Assembly (NCBI GenBank): GCA_019912385.1
Contig: JAIOIW010000138.1
Coordinates: 1 to 38,053, forward strand
Direction of reading: 5' to 3'
DNA: 38,053 nt
Source of the DNA: Notoacmeibacter sp.
Lineage (GTDB): Bacteria; Pseudomonadota; Alphaproteobacteria; Rhizobiales; Rhizobiaceae
Part shown: positions 1-8,254 of the stretch, piece by piece
Layout of the letters: every line of letters starts with the position of its first letter
Numbering within the stretch: position 1 is the stretch's first letter
The notes under the pieces: model-generated
What the model saw: only the letters and a program-made list of their open reading frames with translations
The model's database searches: none
What the model was told of the DNA's origin: nothing
Made by a program: the position numbers and the translations under genes

Positions 1-687
1 GCGGCGCTGGTTTCGGTCAATTGGGGCATCTATGTCTGGGCGATCGGAGCGGGCCGGGCGCTGGAAACGGCGCTCGGCTATTACATCAATCCGCTGTTCT
101 CGGTCTTTCTCGGCGCTGTGCTGCTGAAAGAGCGGCTCACACGGACCCAACTGGTGGCCATCGCGCTGGCGGTGGTCGCCGTGGTGATCCTCACCGTCGA
201 AGGCGGCGGCTTGCCCTGGGTATCTCTGGCGCTGACGTTTTCGTGGGGCTTCTACGCGTTTTTCCGCAAGACACTGCCGATCGGACCGAACCAGGGATTC
301 ATGCTTGAGGTGCTGATGCTTTCGCCCTTCGCACTTGGCTGGGCGATCTGGCTGCAGGCGAGCGGGCAGGGGCATTTCGCCACGACCGGCTGGACAGACG
401 TCCTGCTGCTGATGGGTACGGGTCTCGTCACGGCGATTCCGCTGATGACCTATGCCAACGGCGCCAAGCTGCTGCGCCTGTCGACCATCGGCATCATGCA
501 GTACATCGCGCCGACCATGATCTTCGTCATCGCCGTCTTCTTCTTCCGCGAGCCGTTCAACGCCGGACGCCTTGCCGCCTTCGGCTTCATCTGGGCCGCG
601 CTGGTGGTCTATTCCTGGTCGATCCTGAAGCAATCGCGGCGTGCCCGCGCGCGGCTGCCCGATGTGGAGCCGGGCATCAAGACGTAA
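1..687 (+). CDS. rarD: RarD-type DMT (EamA) permease, 5'-truncated by window edge
   Basis: The reading frame is open from base 1, so the N-terminus lies outside the window; 228 codons remain before the stop at 685-687. The visible part begins in a segment reading NWGIYVWAI, followed by ALGYYINPLFSV and a charged LLKERLT, the pattern of the middle of RarD proteins. About six hydrophobic helices follow, with a basic tail (QSRRARARL). RarD proteins belong to the drug/metabolite transporter superfamily and sit in the inner membrane; the name comes from chloramphenicol sensitivity but the natural substrate is not established. Full-length members have about 300 residues, so roughly a quarter is missing. 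It converges with the LOG-family gene, 12 bases apart. Family assignment is confident; substrate is unknown. Confidence 0.85.
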   Translation, partial: AALVSVNWGIYVWAIGAGRALETALGYYINPLFSVFLGAVLLKERLTRTQLVAIALAVVAVVILTVEGGGLPWVSLALTFSWGFYAFFRKTLPIGPNQGFMLEVLMLSPFALGWAIWLQASGQGHFATTGWTDVLLLMGTGLVTAIPLMTYANGAKLLRLSTIGIMQYIAPTMIFVIAVFFFREPFNAGRLAAFGFIWAALVVYSWSILKQSRRARARLPDVEPGIKT

Positions 688-691
688 TCCC

Positions 692-702
692 GAACGGCTC
701 TA
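692..702. repeat. Repeat core at the end of the LOG-family gene
   Basis: GAACGGCTCTA, reverse complement of TAGAGCCGTTC. Its CTA is the stop codon of the LOG-family gene, and it lies in the 12-bp gap to the converging rarD stop. Confidence 0.5.
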
Positions 703-1302
703 AAGCTTGCCGATTACCGCGTCGGCGCCCTCGGGCCGCAATTCCCGGGTGGTCGCCAGAATGGCCGGAACGATTTCGTCGATCGTATCGATGACCAGCG
801 GCCTGACCTTGTTGGCTGTATGGATGAAGCCCTGCGCCTTCATGTGGTCGATGAGCCCGATCATCGGCGACCAGAAGCCGTCGATGTTGCCGAACACCAT
901 CGGCTTGGCGTGATGGCCGAGCTGGGCCCAGGTCATCATTTCGACGATCTCCTCCAGAGTCCCGATCCCGCCCGGTAGCGTCACGAAGGCATCCGACTTC
1001 TCGAACATCGCGTGTTTGCGTTGATGCATGTTGTCAGTCACGATCAATTCGTCGAGGGCATCGCCGTTGTCGGGCGCTTCCTTGTCGATCAGGAAGCGCG
1101 GAATTATCCCGGTCACCTTGCCGCCGGCTTCAAGCGCGCCACGGCTGACGGCGCCCATGATACCGCGCGTGCCGCCGCCGTAGACGAGGCGCAGTCCGGC
1201 CGTGGCAATGGCGCGTCCGAGCTTGTAACCGGCTTCGGTGTATGCTCCGTTTCGTCCAGGTGAGGAGCCGCAATAGACGCAAATTGAATCGATCATTTTC
1301 AT
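700..1302 (-). CDS. LOG-family protein (TIGR00730, cytokinin riboside phosphoribohydrolase-like)
   Basis: Starting at ATG 1302 the protein has 200 residues, the usual LOG length; the frame runs on to 1410 but that extension is basic and unlike the family. A second ATG at 1296 is equally possible. It shows the N-terminal VYCGSS nucleotide-binding start, a glycine-rich YGGGTRGIMG near residues 41-50, the catalytic MHQRKHAM near 92-99 and the hallmark PGGIGTLEE at 110-118, with the conserved Arg and Glu present. LOG proteins hydrolyse nucleoside 5'-monophosphates such as cytokinin riboside phosphates; many bacterial members are old 'lysine decarboxylase' misannotations. The stop codon is part of a TAGAGCCGTTC motif repeated elsewhere in the window. 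It is divergent from the LysM gene. Confidence 0.9.
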   Translation of the reverse strand: MKMIDSICVYCGSSPGRNGAYTEAGYKLGRAIATAGLRLVYGGGTRGIMGAVSRGALEAGGKVTGIIPRFLIDKEAPDNGDALDELIVTDNMHQRKHAMFEKSDAFVTLPGGIGTLEEIVEMMTWAQLGHHAKPMVFGNIDGFWSPMIGLIDHMKAQGFIHTANKVRPLVIDTIDEIVPAILATTRELRPEGADAVIGKL

Positions 1303-1419
1303 GGCTGGTATTTGGACCCGCTTCCAGCGCCGGTCAAGGCCCCTGCGGGTTTCCTTGTCTGTATCTCCAAATAGCGCTAGAAAGCGCAAAATACGGATTT
1401 TGCAGGGCAAAGGCTGATT

Positions 1420-3009
1420 ATGAATCCTCTCAGGATATTGCTGCTCGCCGGAGCAGGCGTGATCGTCGGCATCGGGGTGGTGCTTGGCGTGACCGGAACC
1501 AACCCGCTGGACTTGTTGAGGCCGGCCGGGGTGGAAACGCCGCAGGTGCCCGAAGCAAAGGCGCCGGCGGCTGAAGACAGCGCGCAGGAGCCGGCGGCCG
1601 AAACCGGAACCGGGACGGCCAGGGACATCGTTCCGCCCGCATTCTCCGTCGTTCGCGTTGAACCCGACGGATCGCTGGTCGTTGCCGGCACCGCGGATTC
1701 ACAGGCGGTCGTCGACCTGATGACCGGAACGCGCTCGCTTGGCAACACCACGGCCGGGCCCGGCGGTGACTTCGCCATCGTTCTCGACGAGCCGCTCAAG
1801 CCCGGCAATTATCAGTTGGTGCTGCGCGCCACGTCTCCGGACGGAACTGTGGCCGCATCGCCCGAAACGGCCGTCGTCTCGGTGCCCGAAACGCCGTCCG
1901 GGCAGGTTCTGGCGCTGGTCGAAAAGCCCGGCGAGCCGAGCCGCCTGATCACCAAGCCGGAGCCAGAGCCAGCTGCAAAACCGGCCGCGACGGCCGAACA
2001 GCCAGCCGAAGAGAGCAAAACTGCGCCGGCCGGCGAGGCGGCCCAGCCCGCGCCGGCGGCAGGCGATGCGAGCGAAACAAAAATCGAAGCCGCTGCGAAG
2101 GAGCCGGTTACGCAAGCCGCGGCGGGCGAAGACGCGACGGCCAAGGCGCCCGAATCCCAGGACGAAGCGCCCCAGCCAGAGCCGGAACAGAAGGTGGCGG
2201 CTGACGGGGCCAAGCCGGCCGGCGAAACGCAGCCGGCAGCCGAACCTGCCTCCGCCGCTGCGCCGAGCGTACTGGTCGAGGCGGTCGAGATCGAGGGCCG
2301 GGCGATATTTGTCGCCGGGCAGGGGACGCCCGGAAAGCGTGTCCGCGTCTATGCCAACGAAATTCTTCTTGGAGAATCGAAAGTCAGCGAAAGCGGCCGC
2401 TTCCTGGTCGAGACCGAGCGCGACCTGCCGGTCGGGGACTACATTATCCGCGCCGACATGCTTGAACTGACCGGAGTGGCCGTCATCGCGCGCGCTGCCG
2501 TCCCGTTCGAACGCGAGGCCGGCGAGGCGGTGGCCGCAGTGGCGCCAGCGGCCGATGGAAAACAGGAGAGACTGACAACACCGCCTGCCGAACCGGCCGC
2601 CGGGACCGCTGCCGAAGCGGAGGCGGAGCCCGCCCCGAAGCCCGCCGATGGCGAGGAAGTCGCCGTTGCCGGACCGCAGGCATCGGATGAAGCGATGCAG
2701 CAGAAGGATGAAGCGGAGCAGCCAGCGGCAGCCGGCGGCCCCGAGGCCGTCGTGGCCCCGAAACTCGAAGCGGCCGGCGGTTCCGTTATCATCAGGCGCG
2801 GGGATTCGCTGTGGCGTATTTCGCGGCGCGTTTACGGGCGGGGAATCCGTTATTCCACGATCTACCTCGCCAACCAGGAGCAGATTTCCGACCCCGACAA
2901 GATATGGCCGGGGCAGGTTTTCCGCGTGCCTGGTGAGACGCCCGAAGGCGAGACGGCCGACATGTCGACCGTCGCGACGCCCGACAACGGAGAAGAGCAG
3001 CAGAAATAG
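1420..3009 (+). CDS. Membrane-anchored LysM protein with two Ig-like modules
   Basis: A 529-residue protein. Residues 1-25 form a hydrophobic signal-anchor (LRILLLAGAGVIVGIG). Two related beta-rich modules follow, about residues 72-155 and 285-350, each containing a 'GSLVVAGT / GRAIFVAGQ' strand, a 'GDFAIVL / GRFLVETE' strand and a 'PGNYQLVLR / VGDYIIRAD' strand, as in bacterial Ig-like repeats. They are separated by long linkers rich in Ala, Pro, Glu and Lys. A single LysM domain lies near residues 458-505 (RRGDSLWRISRRVYG ... WPGQVFRVPG), which binds peptidoglycan glycan strands. The layout suggests an inner-membrane protein reaching through the periplasm to the wall. Similar LysM/Ig proteins are common in rhizobia but their function is not defined. 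The low-complexity linkers create long antisense frames that I do not regard as genes. Confidence 0.88.
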   Translation: MNPLRILLLAGAGVIVGIGVVLGVTGTNPLDLLRPAGVETPQVPEAKAPAAEDSAQEPAAETGTGTARDIVPPAFSVVRVEPDGSLVVAGTADSQAVVDLMTGTRSLGNTTAGPGGDFAIVLDEPLKPGNYQLVLRATSPDGTVAASPETAVVSVPETPSGQVLALVEKPGEPSRLITKPEPEPAAKPAATAEQPAEESKTAPAGEAAQPAPAAGDASETKIEAAAKEPVTQAAAGEDATAKAPESQDEAPQPEPEQKVAADGAKPAGETQPAAEPASAAAPSVLVEAVEIEGRAIFVAGQGTPGKRVRVYANEILLGESKVSESGRFLVETERDLPVGDYIIRADMLELTGVAVIARAAVPFEREAGEAVAAVAPAADGKQERLTTPPAEPAAGTAAEAEAEPAPKPADGEEVAVAGPQASDEAMQQKDEAEQPAAAGGPEAVVAPKLEAAGGSVIIRRGDSLWRISRRVYGRGIRYSTIYLANQEQISDPDKIWPGQVFRVPGETPEGETADMSTVATPDNGEEQQK

Positions 3010-3056
3010 CCTCTTCGCGCGGGTTTGGTCGCGGTCGGGCTTGAAAAGGGAGAATT

Positions 3057-3081
3057 CATCGTATATCGACGATGTACGATG
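3057..3081 (+). promoter_or_regulatory. Candidate ArsR operator overlapping the arsR start codon
   Basis: The half-site CATCGTA at 3057-3063 is repeated in inverted form as TACGATG at 3075-3081, giving perfect 7-bp arms around an 11-bp spacer; a second, nested inverted repeat pairs CATCGT (3057-3062) with ACGATG (3069-3074). The last three bases are the ATG of the downstream ArsR-type regulator. A -10-like TATATC (3062-3067) lies inside the repeat, with TTGAAA at 3041-3046 as a possible -35 at a short 15-bp spacing. ArsR-family repressors bind such imperfect palindromes at their own promoters, so autoregulation is the natural inference. Confidence 0.6.
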
Positions 3082-3408
3082 AAAGAACCCGCTGGTCCCG
3101 CCGCTTCGCGAACGCCCGTTTCCGTCGACCTGATGGCCGCGCGCTTTGCCGCGCTTGCCCATCCGGTCAGGATAGGCATTCTGACGCAGCTGGCCTGCGC
3201 CGAGGCCTGTTGCTGCAAGGAAATCGTGGCGGCGACCGATCTCGCCCAGTCGACGGTATCGCAGCATCTCAAGGTACTCGTCGAGGCGGGGCTTGTCCGC
3301 TACGAGGCGTTGAGCAAACAGTCCCGATATTCGATCGACAGGCAGGCGCTCGCGTCCATCCGTTTCGATTTCGACGCGCTCGTTCAGCTCTGCTGCGCCG
3401 CGCGCTGA
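3079..3408 (+). CDS. ArsR/SmtB-family metal-sensing transcriptional regulator
   Basis: A 109-residue winged-helix repressor. The core LAHPVRIGILTQL is followed by a Cys cluster (C40, C44, C45, C46 in ACAEACCCKEIV) just before the recognition helix STVSQHLKVL and the wing (GLVRYEALSKQSRYSI). Two more cysteines, C105 and C106, sit near the C-terminus. ArsR-type sensors bind soft metals or metalloids through such cysteines and then leave the DNA. ATG 3079 is chosen because upstream TTG codons give an N-terminus unlike the family; no Shine-Dalgarno sequence precedes it, and if transcription starts at the nearby -10 the mRNA would be almost leaderless. An Atm1-type exporter starts 26 bases after its stop, suggesting a sensor-exporter operon. 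The inducing metal cannot be read from sequence. Confidence 0.88.
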   Translation: MKEPAGPAASRTPVSVDLMAARFAALAHPVRIGILTQLACAEACCCKEIVAATDLAQSTVSQHLKVLVEAGLVRYEALSKQSRYSIDRQALASIRFDFDALVQLCCAAR

Positions 3409-3434
3409 ACCTCCTTTCCCGAAGGAATCGCATT

Positions 3435-5342
3435 TTGGCCAAAACCGTATCATCCGAATCCGGATCCACTTTTCAGACGATCAGGAATCTGTGGCCCTAC
3501 ATGTGGCCGGCAGGCCGCGCTGACCTCAAGATGCGCGTGGTCTGGGCGTCGGTCTTCCTCGTCATCGCGAAGCTGGTGCTGATCCTGGTGCCGTATTTCT
3601 TCAAATGGGCGACCGATGCGCTCAACGGCAAGACCGATCTGCCCGGGCTGCTCCCTTCTTTCCTGCTTGCGCCGGTCGCGCTCGTCGTGGCCTACAACTT
3701 TGCCCGTATCGGCCAGCAGGGTTTCAACCAGCTTCGCGATGCCCTGTTTGCTCGCGTCGGCCAGCATGCCGTGCGCCAGCTCGCCTACAAGACATTCGTG
3801 CACATGCACGATCTCTCCCTGCGCTTCCATCTGGAGCGGCGAACAGGCGGCCTGTCGCGGATCATCGAGCGCGGTACCAAGGGCATCGAGACGATCGTCC
3901 GCTTCACCATCCTCAATACCGCGCCGACCGTGATCGAGTTCGGCCTCACCGCCGTAATCTTCGCTGCGGTCTATGGCATATGGTATCTGGTTGTCGTCGC
4001 CGTGACCGTGTGGCTCTACACCTGGTTCACAGTGCGCGCGAGCGACTGGCGCATCGCCATCCGCCGCGAAATGAACGACTCCGATACCGAGGCCAATACC
4101 AAGGCGATCGACTCGCTGCTCAACTTCGAGACGGTGAAATATTTCAACAATGAGGGGATGGAAGCCGAACGTTTCGACCGCTCAATGGCGCGCTATGAAA
4201 AGGCGGCGACCCAGACCTGGACGTCGCTTGGCTGGCTCAATTTCGGCCAGGCGGTGATCTTCGGCGGCGGAATGACGATCGTCATGGTCATGTCGGGCCT
4301 CGAAGTTGCGGCAGGAACGCAAACGCTTGGCGATTTCGTGTTCATAAACGCCATGCTGATCCAGTTGTCGGTTCCGCTCAATTTCATCGGCTTCATCTAC
4401 CGCGAGATCAGGCAGGGCCTGACTGATATCGAGCAGATGTTCGATCTCCTCGATGTCGCTCCCGAAGTCGTCGACAAGCCGGATGCCGCTCCCTTGTCCG
4501 TCAGCGAAGGAACCATCCGCTTCGACGACGTGCACTTCGCCTATGACGAGAACCGCAAGATCCTGAAAGGGATCAGCTTCGAGGTGCCGGCCGGCAAGAC
4601 GGTCGCAATCGTCGGCCCGTCCGGTGCCGGCAAGTCGACCATCTCGCGCCTGCTTTACCGTTTCTACGACATCGGTTCGGGAGCGATCACGATCGATGGT
4701 CAGGATATCCGCGGCGTCACGCAGAAGAGCCTGCGCGCGGCAATCGGCATGGTTCCCCAGGATACGGTGCTGTTCAACGACACGATCGCCTACAATATCC
4801 GCTACGGGCGGCCCGACGCCTCGCTGGACGATATCCGGCGAGCCGCCGACTTGGCACAGATATCCGTTTTCATCGAAAGCCTGCCCGACGGCTTCAAGAC
4901 CATGGTCGGCGAGCGCGGCCTGAAACTGTCGGGCGGCGAGAAGCAGCGCGTGGCGATCGCGCGCACCATCCTGAAGGCCCCGCCTGTCTTGATCCTCGAC
5001 GAAGCGACCTCCGCGCTCGATACCCATACGGAACGCGAGATCCAGGCAGCGCTCGATCTCGTTTCTCGCGGCCGAACGACACTTGTCATAGCGCACCGCC
5101 TGTCTACCGTCATTTCCGCCGACCAGATCATCGTGCTGCAGGATGGCCGGATCGCGGAGAAGGGCACGCACCGCGAACTGCTCGAACACAAGGGGCTTTA
5201 CGCCGCCATGTGGGACCGCCAGCGCGAGGCGACCGAGGCCGAAGAGCGGTTGCGCCTTGCCCGCGAGGAGGACGAGATGGGCGTCGTGGTTCGGCGCAAG
5301 CCGCTGGAAGTTGCCGCGCCAGGCACTGAAAACAGTAAGTAG
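3435..5342 (+). CDS. Atm1/ABCB7-type ABC exporter (fused permease-ATPase)
   Basis: The frame extends far upstream through arsR, but a TTG at 3435 preceded by GAAGGA gives a 635-residue protein of the normal length for this family. Residues 30-330 hold six membrane helices with the Atm1 hallmark SLLNFETVKYFNNE (227-240). The ATPase domain has Walker [10 protein letters not shown] (394-402), signature LSGGE (498-502) and Walker B VLILDEAT (518-525). Mitochondrial Atm1 exports a glutathione-bound sulfur or Fe-S compound; bacterial homologues such as that of Novosphingobium transport glutathione-complexed heavy metals. Coupling to a Cys-rich ArsR sensor favours a metal-detoxification role, while the converging fbp iron-import genes are also compatible with Fe-S traffic. 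The family is certain; the substrate is inferred. Confidence 0.92.
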   Translation: MAKTVSSESGSTFQTIRNLWPYMWPAGRADLKMRVVWASVFLVIAKLVLILVPYFFKWATDALNGKTDLPGLLPSFLLAPVALVVAYNFARIGQQGFNQLRDALFARVGQHAVRQLAYKTFVHMHDLSLRFHLERRTGGLSRIIERGTKGIETIVRFTILNTAPTVIEFGLTAVIFAAVYGIWYLVVVAVTVWLYTWFTVRASDWRIAIRREMNDSDTEANTKAIDSLLNFETVKYFNNEGMEAERFDRSMARYEKAATQTWTSLGWLNFGQAVIFGGGMTIVMVMSGLEVAAGTQTLGDFVFINAMLIQLSVPLNFIGFIYREIRQGLTDIEQMFDLLDVAPEVVDKPDAAPLSVSEGTIRFDDVHFAYDENRKILKGISFEVPAGKTVAIVGPSGAGKSTISRLLYRFYDIGSGAITIDGQDIRGVTQKSLRAAIGMVPQDTVLFNDTIAYNIRYGRPDASLDDIRRAADLAQISVFIESLPDGFKTMVGERGLKLSGGEKQRVAIARTILKAPPVLILDEATSALDTHTEREIQAALDLVSRGRTTLVIAHRLSTVISADQIIVLQDGRIAEKGTHRELLEHKGLYAAMWDRQREATEAEERLRLAREEDEMGVVVRRKPLEVAAPGTENSK

Positions 5343-5452
5343 GCGGCAGATCGGATCATCATTGCGTTTGCCGGATTTTACCGTTCGAAGCCGAATCTTC
5401 GCGTCGGCGATCGGTTCGCTCGCGCCGCCGACTGGAATGGCGTCGGCTGGAG

Positions 5453-6538
5453 CTACCGGTCTTGTTCTGTTCCGTCATCGCGAAAAACGAAGACGTGCTC
5501 GGGATCGACGTGATAACGAACGCGTGTCCCGGCACGAGGCAGATAACGCCCCGAGCGTTGCGCGTGGAAAGTCACTGCAGAACCGCTGTTGCTACCGATG
5601 GTTCGCATGTGGATGTGACTCGCAATGCCAAGGTAGTGCGACGAAGTCACCTCGGCCTGCGAGGCGTCGCGGCCGGCTTCCTCGTCGGTCAATGGCACGA
5701 CGCCTTCGGGCCGTATGAACACGCAGACTCTTTCGCCCTCTGCGCGGCCTTTCGCATCGAATGTACCAATCGGCGTTTCGACCGTCGCGTTACGGACGGT
5801 TTCACAAAACCGGTTGGCATGCCCGAACAGCGACGCCACGAATGCACTTCTGGGGTTCATGTAGAGGTTGTCGGCGCTGCCGATCTGCTCGATCCGGCCC
5901 TCGTTCATGACAACGATCCGGTCGGCCATGAACATGGCTTCCTCACCGTCATGGGTGACCATCAGGGTCGTGGCCCCCGCCTCACGGATCAGGGCCCCGG
6001 TTTCTTCGCGCATTTCGATGCGCCGTGCCTTGTCGAGTGCCGAAAAGGGTTCGTCGAGCAATAACAGCTGGGGATGCGGCGCCAGTGCGCGCAGCAGGGC
6101 CACGCGTTGCTGTTCGCCGCCAGACAGAGTGCCGGGATAGGTACTCGTCAGTTGCGATATGCCGAAATAGGCAAGCCTGTCCTTCACCCAGTCGATCCGT
6201 TTCTGGTCGGCCTTTCTCAGTCCGAAAAGGATGTTCTCCATCACGGTCAGATGGGGAAACAGCGCATAGTCCTGGAACATCATGCCGACGTTTCGCTTCT
6301 CGGGCGCCACATCCACATGGTGTGCCGCATCGGCCGCGATCGTCCCGCCAAGCCTGACAATGCCGTGCTGGAGACGTTCAAGCCCGGCGGCAAGGCGCAG
6401 GAGCGTGGTCTTTCCGCAACCGGAAGGGCCAAGCAAACAAACGAATTCCCCTCTGCCGATCTCAAGCGAAATGTTTCGCAACACGTCGCGGTCGCCGAAC
6501 TTGTGGGAGATGTTCTCGTATTCAAGCGCGCTGACCAT
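5453..6538 (-). CDS. fbpC: Ferric iron ABC transporter, ATP-binding subunit
   Basis: A 361-residue ATPase with Walker A GPSGCGKTT at 37-45, Q-loop MMFQDYALFPHLTV, signature TLSGGEQQRVALLRAL and Walker B LLLLDEPFSALD, then a C-terminal TOBE-like region of about 130 residues (VFIRPEGVVPL). This is the architecture of FbpC/AfuC-type importers, which drive periplasmic Fe(III) uptake. It is the third gene of an fbpA-fbpB-fbpC operon; the start lies three bases after the fbpB stop, implying translational coupling. The 110 bp between its stop and the converging Atm1-like gene show no convincing terminator. Iron rather than another anion or polyamine substrate is inferred mainly from the partner FbpA-type binding protein. 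Confidence 0.9.
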   Translation of the reverse strand: MVSALEYENISHKFGDRDVLRNISLEIGRGEFVCLLGPSGCGKTTLLRLAAGLERLQHGIVRLGGTIAADAAHHVDVAPEKRNVGMMFQDYALFPHLTVMENILFGLRKADQKRIDWVKDRLAYFGISQLTSTYPGTLSGGEQQRVALLRALAPHPQLLLLDEPFSALDKARRIEMREETGALIREAGATTLMVTHDGEEAMFMADRIVVMNEGRIEQIGSADNLYMNPRSAFVASLFGHANRFCETVRNATVETPIGTFDAKGRAEGERVCVFIRPEGVVPLTDEEAGRDASQAEVTSSHYLGIASHIHMRTIGSNSGSAVTFHAQRSGRYLPRAGTRVRYHVDPEHVFVFRDDGTEQDR

Positions 6539-6541
6539 GGC

Positions 6542-8254
6542 CTATCGGTCCCCACCGGTAATCGTTCGACTGAGCAGGATGACCGGTAATATTCCCGCTG
6601 CCACGATTGCCAGAGCGCCCAGTGCAGCCTCCTCGAACAACTCATTTCTCGCAAATTGGTGAGTATAGGTCGCCAAAGTATCGAAGTTGAATGGGCGCAG
6701 CAGCATTGTAATTGGCAGTTCCTTCATACTGTCGACGAATACGATCAGGATGGCGGTTAGCAGGAAACGGCGCAACAGCGGCAGGTGAACACGCCGCAAT
6801 GTTTCGCTCCTGTTCGCCCCGAGCGTGCGCGCCGCACCGTCCATGCTGGGCGTGATGCGGGCAAGTCCGGACTCGACCGATCCCAGGGAAAGCGCCATGA
6901 ACCGCGCCGAGTAGCCGTAGACGAGGGCGAATACCGTCCCGCTCAACACCAGTCCGAGCGGCAGATCGAAAAGCCGGGTCGAAAAAATGTTCAGGCTCCG
7001 GTCGAATTGCGTGAGCGGCAACATGATCCCGACCGCAAGCACCGAACCCGGCACCGCATAGCCGATGCTCGCTACGCGGCTGGCATATCTGGTCAAAACG
7101 GAACCCGAAAGCCGCGCGCCATAGCCGAGGACCAGGCCCAGTACCGTCGACACCAGCGCGACCAGGCTCGAAACGAGCAGCGAATGCCCGGCATGCCGCC
7201 AAAAGCCGCTGTTGAGTGAATCCTCGTAGAACACCATGGCGTGCGAAAACAAGACGCTCATGGGAAGCAGAAAGCCGAACAGAACCGGAAGAAGGCACGC
7301 CAGGATAGCCGCAACGGCCAGCCAGCCTTTGAGGTCGTGAACATGGGTTTTCTTGCGTCCGGCTTTCATGTCGAAACGCCGCCCGCGGCGCGCAAGCCGT
7401 TCGGCGGTGATCAGCATGAATACGAAGAGCAGCAGGACGGTAGCGAGCTGCGCGGCTCCCGCCATGGAGTTCATGTTCAGCCATACGTCGTAAATGCCGG
7501 CGGTGAAGGTCTGGACGGCGAAGAAATCGACAGTGCCGAAATCATTGAGTGTCTCCATCAGGGCAAGCGACACGCCGACCACGATGGCTGGCCGTGCAAG
7601 CGGCAGGGCGACGCGAAAAAAATTGCGCCACGGCCCGTTGCCGAGTACGCGGCCGGCATCCAGCAGTGTCGCTGTTTGTTCGAGAAAACTCGAACGCGCC
7701 AGAAGGTAGACGTAGGGGTAGAGGGTCAGCACCATCACCGCAATGGCACCTTCCAGCGACCGGATCTCGGGAAACCAGTAGTCCCGGGCCGTCTTCCATC
7801 CCATCAGGTCACGCATGGCGCCCTGAACGGGTCCGGCAAATTCCAGAATGTCGGTATAAATATAGGCTACGATATAAGCGGGGACGGCAAGCGGTAACAG
7901 CAGCGCCCATTCGAAAACCCGGACGCCGGGAAACCTGCAGGCGCTCGTCAGCCACGCTGTCCCCGCGCCGATCACCGCCACGCCAACTCCCACACCCAGC
8001 ATGAGCAGCAGGGAGGTACGGATGTAATTCCCCAAAACGGTGCTGACGAGGTGGGCCCACACGTCGCCGCTGCCGGACAGCGCAAGGCCGAAAACCGAGA
8101 GCAGCGGGAGCGCCACGAGGGCCGCAACGATCAGTGCGGTAAGCGACCAACCGTCGAATGCGCGGGTCATGTGAAGCAATGCGCGCGCCCGGCGTGTGCC
8201 GGCGCGCACATCTGCACTTGCGTCCCGAATAGCGGTCTTATTGATCGAAGCCAA
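6542..8254 (-). CDS. fbpB: Ferric iron ABC transporter permease (double-length)
   Basis: A 570-residue inner-membrane protein with about twelve hydrophobic helices forming two fused permease halves; each half carries an EAA-type cytoplasmic loop (for example DAGRVLGNGPWRNFFRVALP and DGAARTLGANRSETLRRVHL). This fused form is typical of FbpB/SfuB ferric transporters. Two starts are possible: TTG 8254, which overlaps the end of fbpA and is preceded by GGTGGA, or ATG 8170, which lacks a ribosome site and begins MTRAFDGW. I favour TTG because of the ribosome-binding site and overlap, but the first 28 residues (basic, non-hydrophobic) are uncertain. It channels Fe(III) delivered by FbpA using energy from FbpC. 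Confidence 0.88.
   Translation of the reverse strand: MASINKTAIRDASADVRAGTRRARALLHMTRAFDGWSLTALIVAALVALPLLSVFGLALSGSGDVWAHLVSTVLGNYIRTSLLLMLGVGVGVAVIGAGTAWLTSACRFPGVRVFEWALLLPLAVPAYIVAYIYTDILEFAGPVQGAMRDLMGWKTARDYWFPEIRSLEGAIAVMVLTLYPYVYLLARSSFLEQTATLLDAGRVLGNGPWRNFFRVALPLARPAIVVGVSLALMETLNDFGTVDFFAVQTFTAGIYDVWLNMNSMAGAAQLATVLLLFVFMLITAERLARRGRRFDMKAGRKKTHVHDLKGWLAVAAILACLLPVLFGFLLPMSVLFSHAMVFYEDSLNSGFWRHAGHSLLVSSLVALVSTVLGLVLGYGARLSGSVLTRYASRVASIGYAVPGSVLAVGIMLPLTQFDRSLNIFSTRLFDLPLGLVLSGTVFALVYGYSARFMALSLGSVESGLARITPSMDGAARTLGANRSETLRRVHLPLLRRFLLTAILIVFVDSMKELPITMLLRPFNFDTLATYTHQFARNELFEEAALGALAIVAAGILPVILLSRTITGGDR

Noticed and set aside
1699-3453. 584-codon minus-strand open frame opposite the LysM gene
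   Set aside because: It is Arg/Gly-rich with no domain, and is explained by the high-GC, Ala/Pro/Glu-rich coding sequence on the plus strand; the LysM frame has clear domains.
5403-5432. Possible hairpin between the converging Atm1-type gene and fbpC
   Set aside because: Only about seven paired bases with a loop of about 16 and no T-tract; too weak to call a terminator.
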